A stretch of 64,000 nt of DNA. Origin: VXNE01 sp963668365 (GTDB lineage Bacteria; Pseudomonadota; Gammaproteobacteria; Pseudomonadales; Azotimanducaceae). Location of the stretch: positions 2,418,001-2,482,000 of the forward strand of contig OY764266.1 in the NCBI GenBank assembly GCA_963668365.1. Reading direction: 5' to 3'. The notes beneath the pieces were generated by a model that saw nothing but the letters and a program-made list of their open reading frames with translations, did no database searches and had not been told where the DNA came from. Shown here in pieces: positions 34,240 to 41,847 of this stretch. A program made the position numbers and the translations under genes. Within the stretch, counting starts at the first letter, position 1; each line of letters starts with the position of its first letter.

Positions 34240-35754
34240 TCAGGCCGCGCTGCGCGTCCGTTCGTCCTTTCGTGGCCGCGCATCCTCGACCGGCTCCGCA
34301 AGGCCCGGATTGCTGAAGGTCAGCACGCCGTCCTCGAGCGGCTGGCGATAGATGATCTTGCGGTCTTCCAGGTAGTTCTGCGTGTTTCGCCACGGGTCGC
34401 GGCTACCCTGCCTGGGGAAGAGATGCATGGATCGCGCCATGTAGCCCGGCATGAAATCCACGATCCACGGGCGCCGCTCCATGGCCCGGTCTTCGTCCCG
34501 CAGCCGCGGCGTGCATTGACGCGTGCCTGTCGCGGCCATGTGATTCAGCAGGCGGCATACGTACGCGCAGGTCAGATCCGCCCGCAGCGTCCAGGAAGCG
34601 TTCACGTAGCCGAAGACATTGGCGAAATTCGGCACGTCGGCGTACATCATGCCCTTGTAGCAGAGCGTCTCTGCAAAACTGACCGGCTCGCCGTCGACGC
34701 TGACCTCGATCCCGCCCATCACGGCGAGGTTCAATCCGGTCGCCGTCACCAGGATGTCTGCCCCGACGTCCTCTCCCGACGTGAGCCGCACGGAGTCGCT
34801 ATCGAATCCGGCGATGGTGTCGGTGACCACTTCGGCCTTGCCGCGCCTGATGGCCTTGAAGAGATCACCGTCCGGAATGAGGCAGAGGCGTTGGTCCCAG
34901 GGGTTGTAGGTCGGCGTGAAGTGCTTGTCCACGTATTCGTCGCCGAGTTGCTTGCGCGCGGCGTTCAGCAGCAACGACTTGATCTTTTCGGGTTTTACGC
35001 GCGTGGTGCGATAGAGGTAGCGCTGCATCAGCACGTTCTTCCAGCGGGTGATGGCATAGGCGAGCCGTTCCGGGAGCAGCCGGCGCAGCCCGTTGGCGAT
35101 CTCGTCGCGCGCGGGGCGGGAGATCACATAGGTGGGGGAGCGCTGGATCATGGTGACGCGCGCCGCCTTCTCGGCCATGGCCGGCACGAGCGTCATGGCC
35201 GTCGCTCCGCTGCCGATGACCGCTACACGCTTGTTCTCGTAGTCGAGGTTTTCCGGCCACGCCTGGGGATGGATGACGGGCCCCTGGAACCGCTCGATGC
35301 CGGGGAATTCGGGGGTGTAGCCTCCCACATAGCTGTAGTAGCCGCTGCACATGAACAGGAAGTTGCAACTGAAGCGAACGTGCTCGCCATCGACCCGTGC
35401 CTCGACTGTCCAGCGTGACTCCCCGGTGGACCATGCCGCGCGCGTAACGTGGTGCCGAAACCGGATATGCGACGTAACGTCGTACTCGGCGACCGCGTCC
35501 CGCAGGTAGGCGAGGATGGACTCTCCGTCCGCGATCGCCTTTTTGCTTTTCCACGGCTTGAAGTTGTAGCCGAAGGTGTGCATGTCGCTGTCGGAGCGGA
35601 TTCCCGGGTAGCGGAACAGGTCCCATGTCCCGCCGATGGCGCCGCGCCCTTCGAGAATGGAGAAGGTCCGGTCCGGGCACTTCGTCCGCATGTGACACGC
35701 GGCACCGATGCCGGAGACCCCGGCGCCGACGATGAGCACATCGAAATGTTCCAT
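34240..35754 (-). CDS. Flavin-containing monooxygenase (Baeyer-Villiger type)
   Basis: The start ATG 35754 gives 504 residues beginning MEHFDVLIVGAGVSGIGAAC, the FAD Rossmann GxGxxG. The Baeyer-Villiger fingerprint FxGxxxHxxxW is exact in FQGPVIHPQAW (about residue 165), and the second, NADPH-binding Rossmann motif is VIGSGATAM. The rest (LYRTTRVKPEKIK, KHFTPTYNPWDQRLCLIPDG) matches class B flavoprotein monooxygenases. It inserts oxygen into ketones to give esters/lactones, or oxidises S or N. The serine hydrolase, SDR and CoA-ligase genes elsewhere could work on such products (inference). It is divergent from the SOD-like gene. Confidence 0.9.
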   Translation of the reverse strand: MEHFDVLIVGAGVSGIGAACHMRTKCPDRTFSILEGRGAIGGTWDLFRYPGIRSDSDMHTFGYNFKPWKSKKAIADGESILAYLRDAVAEYDVTSHIRFRHHVTRAAWSTGESRWTVEARVDGEHVRFSCNFLFMCSGYYSYVGGYTPEFPGIERFQGPVIHPQAWPENLDYENKRVAVIGSGATAMTLVPAMAEKAARVTMIQRSPTYVISRPARDEIANGLRRLLPERLAYAITRWKNVLMQRYLYRTTRVKPEKIKSLLLNAARKQLGDEYVDKHFTPTYNPWDQRLCLIPDGDLFKAIRRGKAEVVTDTIAGFDSDSVRLTSGEDVGADILVTATGLNLAVMGGIEVSVDGEPVSFAETLCYKGMMYADVPNFANVFGYVNASWTLRADLTCAYVCRLLNHMAATGTRQCTPRLRDEDRAMERRPWIVDFMPGYMARSMHLFPRQGSRDPWRNTQNYLEDRKIIYRQPLEDGVLTFSNPGLAEPVEDARPRKDERTRSAA

Positions 35755-35830
35755 GTGGGACGGGCTTTTTTGGTTGCGTTGTCGATATGGTAGCCATAAG
35801 GTCATGCGGAAGCGATGAAACGGAGGATTG

Positions 35831-36367
35831 ATGGTGCTGAGCAAGCTCGGATGGACGCTCCTCGGAGGGATTCTGCTGGCAGGATCGTCGATGGCGGGCG
35901 AATTGCAGCCTGCTGCGACCGCGCAGTTCATTAGTCCGGGAGGCGAGGGCATCGGTAAGGCAAGGCTCTGGCAGGGTCCCCACGGGGTGCTGATCCATGT
36001 GGAACTCGCCGGCCTTTCGCCGGGCAAACACGCGATTCACCTCCACGCCGTGGGCGCATGCAAGCCGGACTTCGGGGCGTCGAAGGGGCATGTCAACCTG
36101 GCGGGCGCCAAGCATGGATTGCTCAACCCGGAAGGCCCGGACAACGGCGATCTCCCGAATATCTACGCGAGCGAAGCGGGAACCGTGCAGGCGGAGCTCT
36201 ACACGACAGCCGTATCCATCGGTGACGCGACCGAGGGTGTGGCGCCGCTACTGGACGAGGACGGGTCCGCGCTGGTGATTCACGCCATGGTCGACGATCA
36301 CGTGACCCAGCCGATCGGGGGCGCGGGTGGCCGCGTCGGCTGCGGCGTCATCGTTCCCTCGACCTGA
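35831..36367 (+). CDS. Cu/Zn superoxide dismutase-like periplasmic protein
   Basis: A 178-residue exported protein with signal LGWTLLGGILLAGSSMA. It has SOD-fold blocks GLSPGKHAIHLHAVGAC (copper ligands H-x-H), KGHVN (bridging His), KHGLLNPEG (zinc His) and ALVIHAMVDDHVTQPIGGAG (fourth copper His), with the paired Cys in GRVGCGV. At the third zinc ligand, where SodC has His (…HAGDLPN), this protein has Asp (GPDNGDLPN). ATG 35831 follows CGGAGGATTG; TTG 35828 is a less likely start. The gene probably scavenges superoxide made by the flavin monooxygenases around it (inference). Confidence 0.85.
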   Translation: MVLSKLGWTLLGGILLAGSSMAGELQPAATAQFISPGGEGIGKARLWQGPHGVLIHVELAGLSPGKHAIHLHAVGACKPDFGASKGHVNLAGAKHGLLNPEGPDNGDLPNIYASEAGTVQAELYTTAVSIGDATEGVAPLLDEDGSALVIHAMVDDHVTQPIGGAGGRVGCGVIVPST

Positions 36368-36386
36368 CTTTCGGGGCGTCTTCCGG

Positions 36387-36878
36387 CTATTGGCGTCGCG
36401 CCCACTCTCGGCGCAGCATGGAAAAATGGACGTAGTCGATCCATTCGTTGCCTTCGAGCCGGACTTCGCGGGCGCGCCCTTCTTCGGAAAACCCGACGAT
36501 ACGAAAGAAACGCAACGCCGGCGCATTGTTGCCGAGAACGCCTGCCCAGACGCGATGGGTGTGGGTTTCTCGGAACGCGAACGCAAGCGCCAGTGACACG
36601 GCGCGATTGCCGTAGCCCCGCCGGTGATGCGACGGGTCGATGACGATGCCAAGTTCGGCAGACGTATCTTGGTCCCAGTCCGCTTCAATGGCCACATGGC
36701 CGACCGTGTGTCCGCCCGCTTCGACGATGAAGTTGTAGCGGGATCCGAGCACGCGGCGGAACTCGGCCGTGGGGTCCAGGGCGCTGCCATGCCACCCCGC
36801 CAGCGCCGGATCGCGCAACCAGTGCTTGTAAAGGGGGCCGTCGGCTCGTCGTACCGGCCGCAGCGATACTGCGGTCAA
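36387..36878 (-). CDS. GNAT family N-acetyltransferase
   Basis: A 163-residue RimJ/RimL-like acetyltransferase. The acetyl-CoA pocket is HHRRGYGNRAVSLALAFAF (Q/R-x-x-G-x-G/A), and LGNNAPALRFFRIVGFSEEG is the second family block. The start is TTG 36878, four bases after the stop of the CoA-transferase; no ATG is available. Substrate unknown (protein N-terminus or small amine). Confidence 0.8.
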   Translation of the reverse strand: MTAVSLRPVRRADGPLYKHWLRDPALAGWHGSALDPTAEFRRVLGSRYNFIVEAGGHTVGHVAIEADWDQDTSAELGIVIDPSHHRRGYGNRAVSLALAFAFRETHTHRVWAGVLGNNAPALRFFRIVGFSEEGRAREVRLEGNEWIDYVHFSMLRREWARRQ

Positions 36879-36882
36879 GGCG

Positions 36883-38103
36883 TCAGGAGAATCGCGCGGG
36901 ATCGCCGATCACCCCGGCTTCCCTGAGCTGCGACAGCGTTTCGGCGTCCAGCCCCAGTTCGCCGCTCAGCACCTCGTCGGTGTGCTCGCCCAGTCGCGGC
37001 GGCGGCTTGATTTCGAATTCGGAATCCGACAGTCGCGGCGCGAAGCCGAGCATCGGAACCTTGCCATGCACCGGCAGTTCCGTTTCGTGAATGAACCCCC
37101 GCGCCTTCAGGTGCCTGTCGTGGTGCAGGTCGGCGGTGTCGAGACAGGCGGAGCAGGGCACGCCGGCGTCTCCGATGGTCTCCATGGCTTCGTATTTCGT
37201 GTGTTTCCGGGTCCAGGCGCCGATCTCCTCGTACAGCGCGTCGCCGTGTTCCACCCGCGTGGCGGTGGTCTCAAACCGGGGGTCGATGAGCAGATCTCCC
37301 CGGTCGATGGCCGCGCACAGGGCGTCCCAGTGGTCCTGGTTGACGGGCATCAGGTAGACATAGTCGTTGGGACCGAAGGGTTTGCACGGATAGATGTTGA
37401 CCGGGGGCCGACCGCCGTAATTCCCGCGGCGGGGCGCGGCCTTGGTCCCCCACTCGGAGGCCATGAAGGTGCGGGTGCGCGTGTAGTACATCATCGCCTC
37501 CTGCATGGAGAGTTCGACGAGCTGGCCCTTGCCCGTGCGCGAGCGCTGGATGTAGGCGGCCAGCACCGCCATCGCGGTCTGCACGCCGGTGCCGGAGTCT
37601 CCCGTGGTGGAACCTGGCCGCATCGGCGGGCCATCGGGCTCGCCCGTGATGGAGAACGCCCCCGCGGCGGCCTGCGCCACCATGTCCATGCAACGGAAAT
37701 GCGCGTAGGGACCGGTGGAGCCAAAGCCCTTGATGCGCGTGTAGATCAGCCCGGGGTTTGCCTCGGAGAGCGTCGCGTAGTCGACCCCCAGGCGCTCGGT
37801 CACGCCGGGACCGTAGTTCTCGACGAAAACGTCGAACCTGGGCACAAGGCGCAGGAACAGGTCGTGGCCCTCGTCGGTGCGAAGGTCGAGCGCCAGGCTG
37901 CGCTTGTTCGAGTTCCAAGCGCAGTAATAGGGCGTGTAGTCCTCGTACTCCGGACTGCGGCCTACGCCTCGGCCCGGGTCGCCGTATGCGGGGGGCTCGA
38001 TCTTGACCACGTCGGCGCCGAGCCAGGCCAGTGCCTGGGTGCACGACGTGCCGGCCTCGTACTGGGTCATGTCGAGGACCCTGATGCCGTCCAGGGCGGG
38101 CAT
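36883..38103 (-). CDS. CaiB/BaiF family CoA-transferase (class III)
   Basis: ATG 38103 has AGGAGA upstream and gives 406 residues starting MPALDGIRVLDMTQYEAGTS, a classic family N-terminus. VENYGPGVTERLGVDYATL and ARGFIHE are typical. The catalytic Asp is expected in the segment RCMDMVAQAAAGAFS, and SITGEPDGPPMRPGS is the glycine-rich loop. The enzyme moves CoA between organic acids without ATP. It is followed four bases later by the GNAT gene. With EthD, MaoC and SDR genes nearby it may take part in breakdown of an aromatic or terpenoid acid (inference). Confidence 0.9.
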   Translation of the reverse strand: MPALDGIRVLDMTQYEAGTSCTQALAWLGADVVKIEPPAYGDPGRGVGRSPEYEDYTPYYCAWNSNKRSLALDLRTDEGHDLFLRLVPRFDVFVENYGPGVTERLGVDYATLSEANPGLIYTRIKGFGSTGPYAHFRCMDMVAQAAAGAFSITGEPDGPPMRPGSTTGDSGTGVQTAMAVLAAYIQRSRTGKGQLVELSMQEAMMYYTRTRTFMASEWGTKAAPRRGNYGGRPPVNIYPCKPFGPNDYVYLMPVNQDHWDALCAAIDRGDLLIDPRFETTATRVEHGDALYEEIGAWTRKHTKYEAMETIGDAGVPCSACLDTADLHHDRHLKARGFIHETELPVHGKVPMLGFAPRLSDSEFEIKPPPRLGEHTDEVLSGELGLDAETLSQLREAGVIGDPARFS

Positions 38104-38231
38104 GGCGTCTCCTGTGTCAGGTTGACCGTCGTGTGATGTGACGGCAATCATAGCTTTGCGGCGGGCATCTTGGCGACTCACCGCACGGCGGCATATAGTC
38201 GGGGCGTGCCATCGAGCGATAAGGACCGAAC

Positions 38232-38960
38232 ATGGTTGAGCAAATCCCCGGCGCCAAGATGATGTATCTGATCAGGCGCAGGCCGGAGACGTCCCGGGAA
38301 GAGTTGGTCGCGCACTGGTTCGCCAGCCACATGCCGAACGTGATCCAGCGGACGAAGGAACAGGCGCGGCGGGGACAACCCCATCCGCGGCGCTACTTTG
38401 CGACGCTGTACGACGCCAACGCTGACGGCAAGCATCCCTGGGACGGTGTTGCGCAGCTCTGGTGGGACCAGCCGGCGCCGATGCCGGACGAACCCCACGG
38501 GACGACGCCGACAGACACGTTTCAGCAGAAGGTGGAGCCATACATGCCGTGGGCGACGCGCGAGTACGTGGTGATCGACGGCTCCGAGCACCTGAGCAAC
38601 GAACCGCTGACGCTGAACGCGCCGTACCCCATGACGCGGTCCGGATTCTTCAAGGTGACCTTCCTCGTGGCGGTGAAGCCGGACACCGACTACGACGCGC
38701 TGTTCGCGCACTGGCTCGACGTGCATGCGCCGAACGTCAAACAGGCGGTGGAGCATGGCGGCGGATTCCGCTACGTGGTCAGTCATAGCCTCGACCCCGA
38801 GAACGCGCCGTACGCCGGAATGGCCGAACTCTACTTTCACGACCCTGATGGCTGGGCAGGCTACCGGGAGCACATCAGGCCGGACGGCATGGAGGACTGG
38901 GTGGACCGCGAGCGCATGGAAGTGCTCCGTGCGGGCACGGAGATGGTCGGCGTTCCCTGA
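38232..38960 (+). CDS. EthD-domain protein, two ferredoxin-like units
   Basis: A 242-residue protein with two copies of a dimeric ferredoxin-like alpha+beta unit. Unit 1 has KMMYLIRRRPETSREELVAHW (residues about 10-120) and unit 2 has KVTFLVAVKPDTDYDALFAHW (about 140-230), each with the F/W-HxxHxxN-like strand. EthD domains are found in small dehydratases, monooxygenase helpers and sugar-lactone enzymes; the catalytic role here is not clear. The doubling suggests an internally fused dimer. The start ATG follows AAGGACC. Confidence 0.75.
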   Translation: MVEQIPGAKMMYLIRRRPETSREELVAHWFASHMPNVIQRTKEQARRGQPHPRRYFATLYDANADGKHPWDGVAQLWWDQPAPMPDEPHGTTPTDTFQQKVEPYMPWATREYVVIDGSEHLSNEPLTLNAPYPMTRSGFFKVTFLVAVKPDTDYDALFAHWLDVHAPNVKQAVEHGGGFRYVVSHSLDPENAPYAGMAELYFHDPDGWAGYREHIRPDGMEDWVDRERMEVLRAGTEMVGVP

Positions 38961-39005
38961 TCGCCTTCCGCTCCCGACGCAAAGGCACTCGAAGCCGAAG
39001 GCGCC

Positions 39006-39104
39006 GGCCGTGGGGCACTGGCATGGAACAAACGTGTCCGGGAGCGCGAGCGACCGGGTGCGGATGTTGCATGATCGACGAGCGCGGCCGTGGGGCACTC
39101 GCAT
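39006..39104. repeat. 19-bp direct repeat, two copies
   Basis: GGCCGTGGGGCACTGGCAT (39006-39024) returns as GGCCGTGGGGCACTCGCAT (39086-39104), with one mismatch, 80 bp apart in the gap before the SDR gene. The second copy ends 32 bp before the ATG. It could be a regulator site or chance of local duplication. Confidence 0.6.
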
Positions 39105-39136
39105 AACATGGACCTGGCAAGCAGACGGAGGACAGG

Positions 39137-39895
39137 ATGTTCGATTTGAGTGGCAAGGTGGCGCTGGTGACGGGCGGCAACGGGGGCATCGGCCTGGGAT
39201 ACGCCGAAGGGTTGGCTGAGCAGGGTGCCGGCGTCTGCATCTGGGGAACGAACGAAGAGAAAAACGCGGCGGCGCAAGTGAAGCTTGAAAGCTACGGCGG
39301 CAAGGTGGCCGCGCTGCGCTGCGACGTGAGCGACGAAAAGCAGGTCGAGGATGCGTTTCAGCGAACAGTCGAGATTTTCGGACACGTCGACGCATGCTTC
39401 GCCAATGCCGGTGTCGGCGGTGGCGGGGCGAATTTCGATGACATGACGCCCGAGGAATGGCATCGCGTGTTCAGGGTGAACATGGACGGCGTGATGTTCA
39501 CCTTCCGGGAAGCGGTCAAGCACATGAAGCAGAGCGGAAGAGGAGGTTCGCTGGTCGTGACGAGCAGCGGCACGGCGCGCTTCGGCGCGCGCGGCAGCGA
39601 ACACTATTCGGCGACCAAGGCAGGCGTCATCGCCCTGATCCAGTCACTGGCCATCGGCCAGGCGCGCTATGGCATTCGCGCCAACGCCATCATCCCGGGC
39701 TGGATCGAGACGGCGATGACCGAACGGGCATTCCAGACCGAAGTCTTCCAGACCCGCGTGATGAAGCGGATACCGCAAAGACGTTGGGGTCAGCCGGCCG
39801 ACTTCCGTGCGATCGCCGTGTACTTCGCGAGCGACGAGAGCGCGTACCACACGGGAGACACCGTCGCCATCGACGGCGGCGTTTCGCACTTCTGA
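39137..39895 (+). CDS. Short-chain dehydrogenase/reductase (252 aa)
   Basis: Classical SDR of normal length. It has the GGNGGIGLG cofactor motif at residue about 13, FANAGVGGGG (the NNAG position, here ANAG), VVTSSGTARFG with the catalytic Ser, and HYSATKAGVIAL with catalytic Tyr/Lys. The C-terminus (GDTVAIDGGVSHF) is usual. GGAGGA lies six bases before the ATG. It reduces or oxidises a hydroxyl or keto group, substrate unknown. It follows the EthD gene after a repeat-bearing gap of 176 bp and is convergent with the DUF1295 gene (3-bp gap). Confidence 0.9.
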   Translation: MFDLSGKVALVTGGNGGIGLGYAEGLAEQGAGVCIWGTNEEKNAAAQVKLESYGGKVAALRCDVSDEKQVEDAFQRTVEIFGHVDACFANAGVGGGGANFDDMTPEEWHRVFRVNMDGVMFTFREAVKHMKQSGRGGSLVVTSSGTARFGARGSEHYSATKAGVIALIQSLAIGQARYGIRANAIIPGWIETAMTERAFQTEVFQTRVMKRIPQRRWGQPADFRAIAVYFASDESAYHTGDTVAIDGGVSHF

Positions 39896-39898
39896 CGA

Positions 39899-40744
39899 TC
39901 AGGCCGTCGTCTTCGGGCGGCGAAATCTCAAGGGAATGACGCATGGTGTGCGGGCCTGATAGTCGCTGTAGGCTGCGTACTTGCCGAGCGAAATCGACTC
40001 GGTCAACCGGATCGAGCCGACGAAGAGCGCCGTCAGCAGGATGAAGCCGAGGCCGGTCCAGTGCAACCACTGCCCTGATGCGCCGACGCCGAAGAGATAG
40101 AACACCCACCACATCGCAATTTCGCAGAAGTAGTTGGGGTGGCGGCAATAGCCGAAGAGACCGGTCGTGATGAAGGGCCGCTCGACATCTTCTCCTGCCG
40201 CGACGCGCCGCTTCTTATCCTGCTGGAACGCCCAGACCTGTTCGTCGGCGATGGCCTCGCCGATGAACAGAACCACAAACAGGGTGGCGGCGACGCCGTC
40301 GATCCAGGTCAGCGGGGTGTCCTGCCAGACCCACGCCTGGTGCACCGGGGATGTGAAGAGCCAGATCAGCAGCATCTGCCCGAACGAGTTGAACGTGAGG
40401 TTCAGGACCTGGAACCGGACCGGGCCGAGCCGATCGCGCACCACCGCCCAGCGGTAATCTTCGCCGCCTCTGCCGAAACCGCCCTTGCGGGCGAAGTTGA
40501 AGGTGAGGCGCGCGCCCCAGAGCGCGACCAGAACCGTCATGAGGTTGAGCCGCGCGGAATCGAAGTCCGCTTCGAACGCGACCAGCAGGCAATAGACGGG
40601 CGGGCATATGGACCACAGCCGATCGATCCACGAGGAGTCGCGGCTGATCACCGAGAACAGCCACGTGAGCGCCGCGAGGATCAGGCAGAGGTCCAGGGCG
40701 GTGCCGAAGGGGGTGCCTGTCAGGGGATGGTCGATGAAGTTCAT
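39899..40744 (-). CDS. DUF1295 membrane protein (steroid 5-alpha-reductase-like)
   Basis: A 281-residue integral membrane protein with about seven hydrophobic segments. The C-terminal part (FGYCRHPNYFCEIAMWWVFY, KYAAYSDYQARTPCVIPLRF) matches the isoprenylcysteine methyltransferase/steroid reductase family signature (R-H-P-N-Y…E). DUF1295 proteins are thought to act on lipophilic substrates with NADPH; function is unproven. ATG 40744 is taken because 18 earlier codons show no gene character. Confidence 0.85.
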   Translation of the reverse strand: MNFIDHPLTGTPFGTALDLCLILAALTWLFSVISRDSSWIDRLWSICPPVYCLLVAFEADFDSARLNLMTVLVALWGARLTFNFARKGGFGRGGEDYRWAVVRDRLGPVRFQVLNLTFNSFGQMLLIWLFTSPVHQAWVWQDTPLTWIDGVAATLFVVLFIGEAIADEQVWAFQQDKKRRVAAGEDVERPFITTGLFGYCRHPNYFCEIAMWWVFYLFGVGASGQWLHWTGLGFILLTALFVGSIRLTESISLGKYAAYSDYQARTPCVIPLRFRRPKTTA

Positions 40745-40891
40745 GCCCGCACCAGTGTAACCGCAGCGGGTTCCGCATCTCGCGCGTCGACCGCGCATCT
40801 GTCAACGCGCATCGTGTGCGGTAGCATGACAGAAGCGCGCGTGTATCGACGCGCCAGGCGAAGTGAAGTGCACGGCAACAAGGAGGAAACC

Positions 40892-41371
40892 ATGGCCGAC
40901 AACCTGCAAGCCGCATTCGAGACGTTGACCGCACGCATCGGCGAATCGACGCCGCATTCGGACTGGTTCGAGATTGACCAGCAACGCATCAACGATTTCG
41001 CCGACGTGACGATGGATCATCAGTGGATTCACGTCGATGTCGAGCGCGCGAAGGCCGGGCCGTTCGGCGCTCCGATCGCCCACGGCCACCTCACGTTGTC
41101 GATCATGGGCCACTTGCCGCGCCCGGCGAGCGCCGCCCAGGAACAGGGACGCAGGCTCGAGGGCCAGAAGCTCGTGATCAACTATGGCTTCAACAGGGTG
41201 CGATTTCCCGCGCCGGTCCCCGTGGGGGCGCGCGTGCGGACGCAGAGCACGCTGAAGACCGTTGAGATCAAGGGTGGCATGATCGAGGTGATGAGCGAGG
41301 TCGTGATGGAAGTCGAGGGCCAGGAGAAGCCGTGCTGCGTGGCAGAGAGCCTGGGTCGATACGTTTTCTGA
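40892..41371 (+). CDS. MaoC family (hot-dog fold) dehydratase
   Basis: AGGAGGA is five bases before ATG 40892, giving 159 residues. The hydratase-2 catalytic pair is in DFADVTMDHQWIHVD (Asp-x4-His). The PFGAPIAHGHLTLS segment follows, as in R-specific enoyl-CoA hydratases and acyl dehydratases. It is likely to hydrate or dehydrate an enoyl- or branched acyl-CoA. A much longer open frame upstream covers antisense of the DUF1295 gene and is not coding. Together with the CoA-transferase and SDR it could form a beta-oxidation-like side path (inference). Confidence 0.85.
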   Translation: MADNLQAAFETLTARIGESTPHSDWFEIDQQRINDFADVTMDHQWIHVDVERAKAGPFGAPIAHGHLTLSIMGHLPRPASAAQEQGRRLEGQKLVINYGFNRVRFPAPVPVGARVRTQSTLKTVEIKGGMIEVMSEVVMEVEGQEKPCCVAESLGRYVF

Positions 41372-41504
41372 GGCCCATTCATCCACCTATGCCCGGACAC
41401 CATTCAATCCGGCCTTCGAACGGCAGCCGAAGGACTATCCGCAGCGGGACTCTCAACGGTAGGCCGCAGATGCAGATAGTGCCTCGCGCGCGCGGGAGTG
41501 TTCG

Positions 41505-41524
41505 CCCCCCCCCCCCCCCCCCCC
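41505..41524. repeat. Homopolymer of 20 cytosines
   Basis: An uninterrupted C20 run lies 312 bp before the LuxR-type regulator and 134 bp after the MaoC gene. It is far longer than any homopolymer elsewhere in the window (a C10 is at 57614). It could be a slip-strand phase-variation tract or an assembly or library tailing artefact. Confidence 0.9.
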
Positions 41525-41583
41525 GACCTGTGGACCCAATTGGTCGAGCCAGACCATCTGGACCGCCGACAAACCTAGACGTG

Positions 41584-41847
41584 ATGCGGGGAATGAACTC
41601 CGCGTCCGTCGATTTGATCTACGCCGCTCCGGTCGGCAGCGCGGCGGCGGGCGCCGCCTTCAAGGACATCTGGACGCTCTCCGGTGTCGACGTCGAGTGG
41701 ATCAATCTCATCGAGGCCAAGCACCCGGCGCTGTACCGCGTCCTGCTGGCGGCCATGACGAATAGCCGGAACCGCGCGGCCGATACAAGAAAGGTGCCGC
41801 GAAATTCGAAATTTCAAACTGAGCCGCTGCCTGCTTATGTCTTCTGA
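41584..41847 (+). CDS. Small hypothetical ORF before the STAND regulator
   Basis: An 87-codon frame from ATG 41584 (MRGMNSASVDLIYAAPVG …) that ends 11 bp inside the next gene. Its middle (SAAAGAAFKDIWTLSGVDVE) looks like real protein, while the tail is Arg/Asn-rich. No family is recognised. It might be the 3' remnant of a longer gene interrupted by the C20 tract, as the frame runs back through the C-run as a polyproline. Confidence 0.3.
   Translation: MRGMNSASVDLIYAAPVGSAAAGAAFKDIWTLSGVDVEWINLIEAKHPALYRVLLAAMTNSRNRAADTRKVPRNSKFQTEPLPAYVF

Noticed and set aside
40139..40891. A 251-codon N-terminal extension of the MaoC gene
   Set aside because: It is antisense to the DUF1295 membrane-protein gene, and the AGGAGGA site sits right before ATG 40892.
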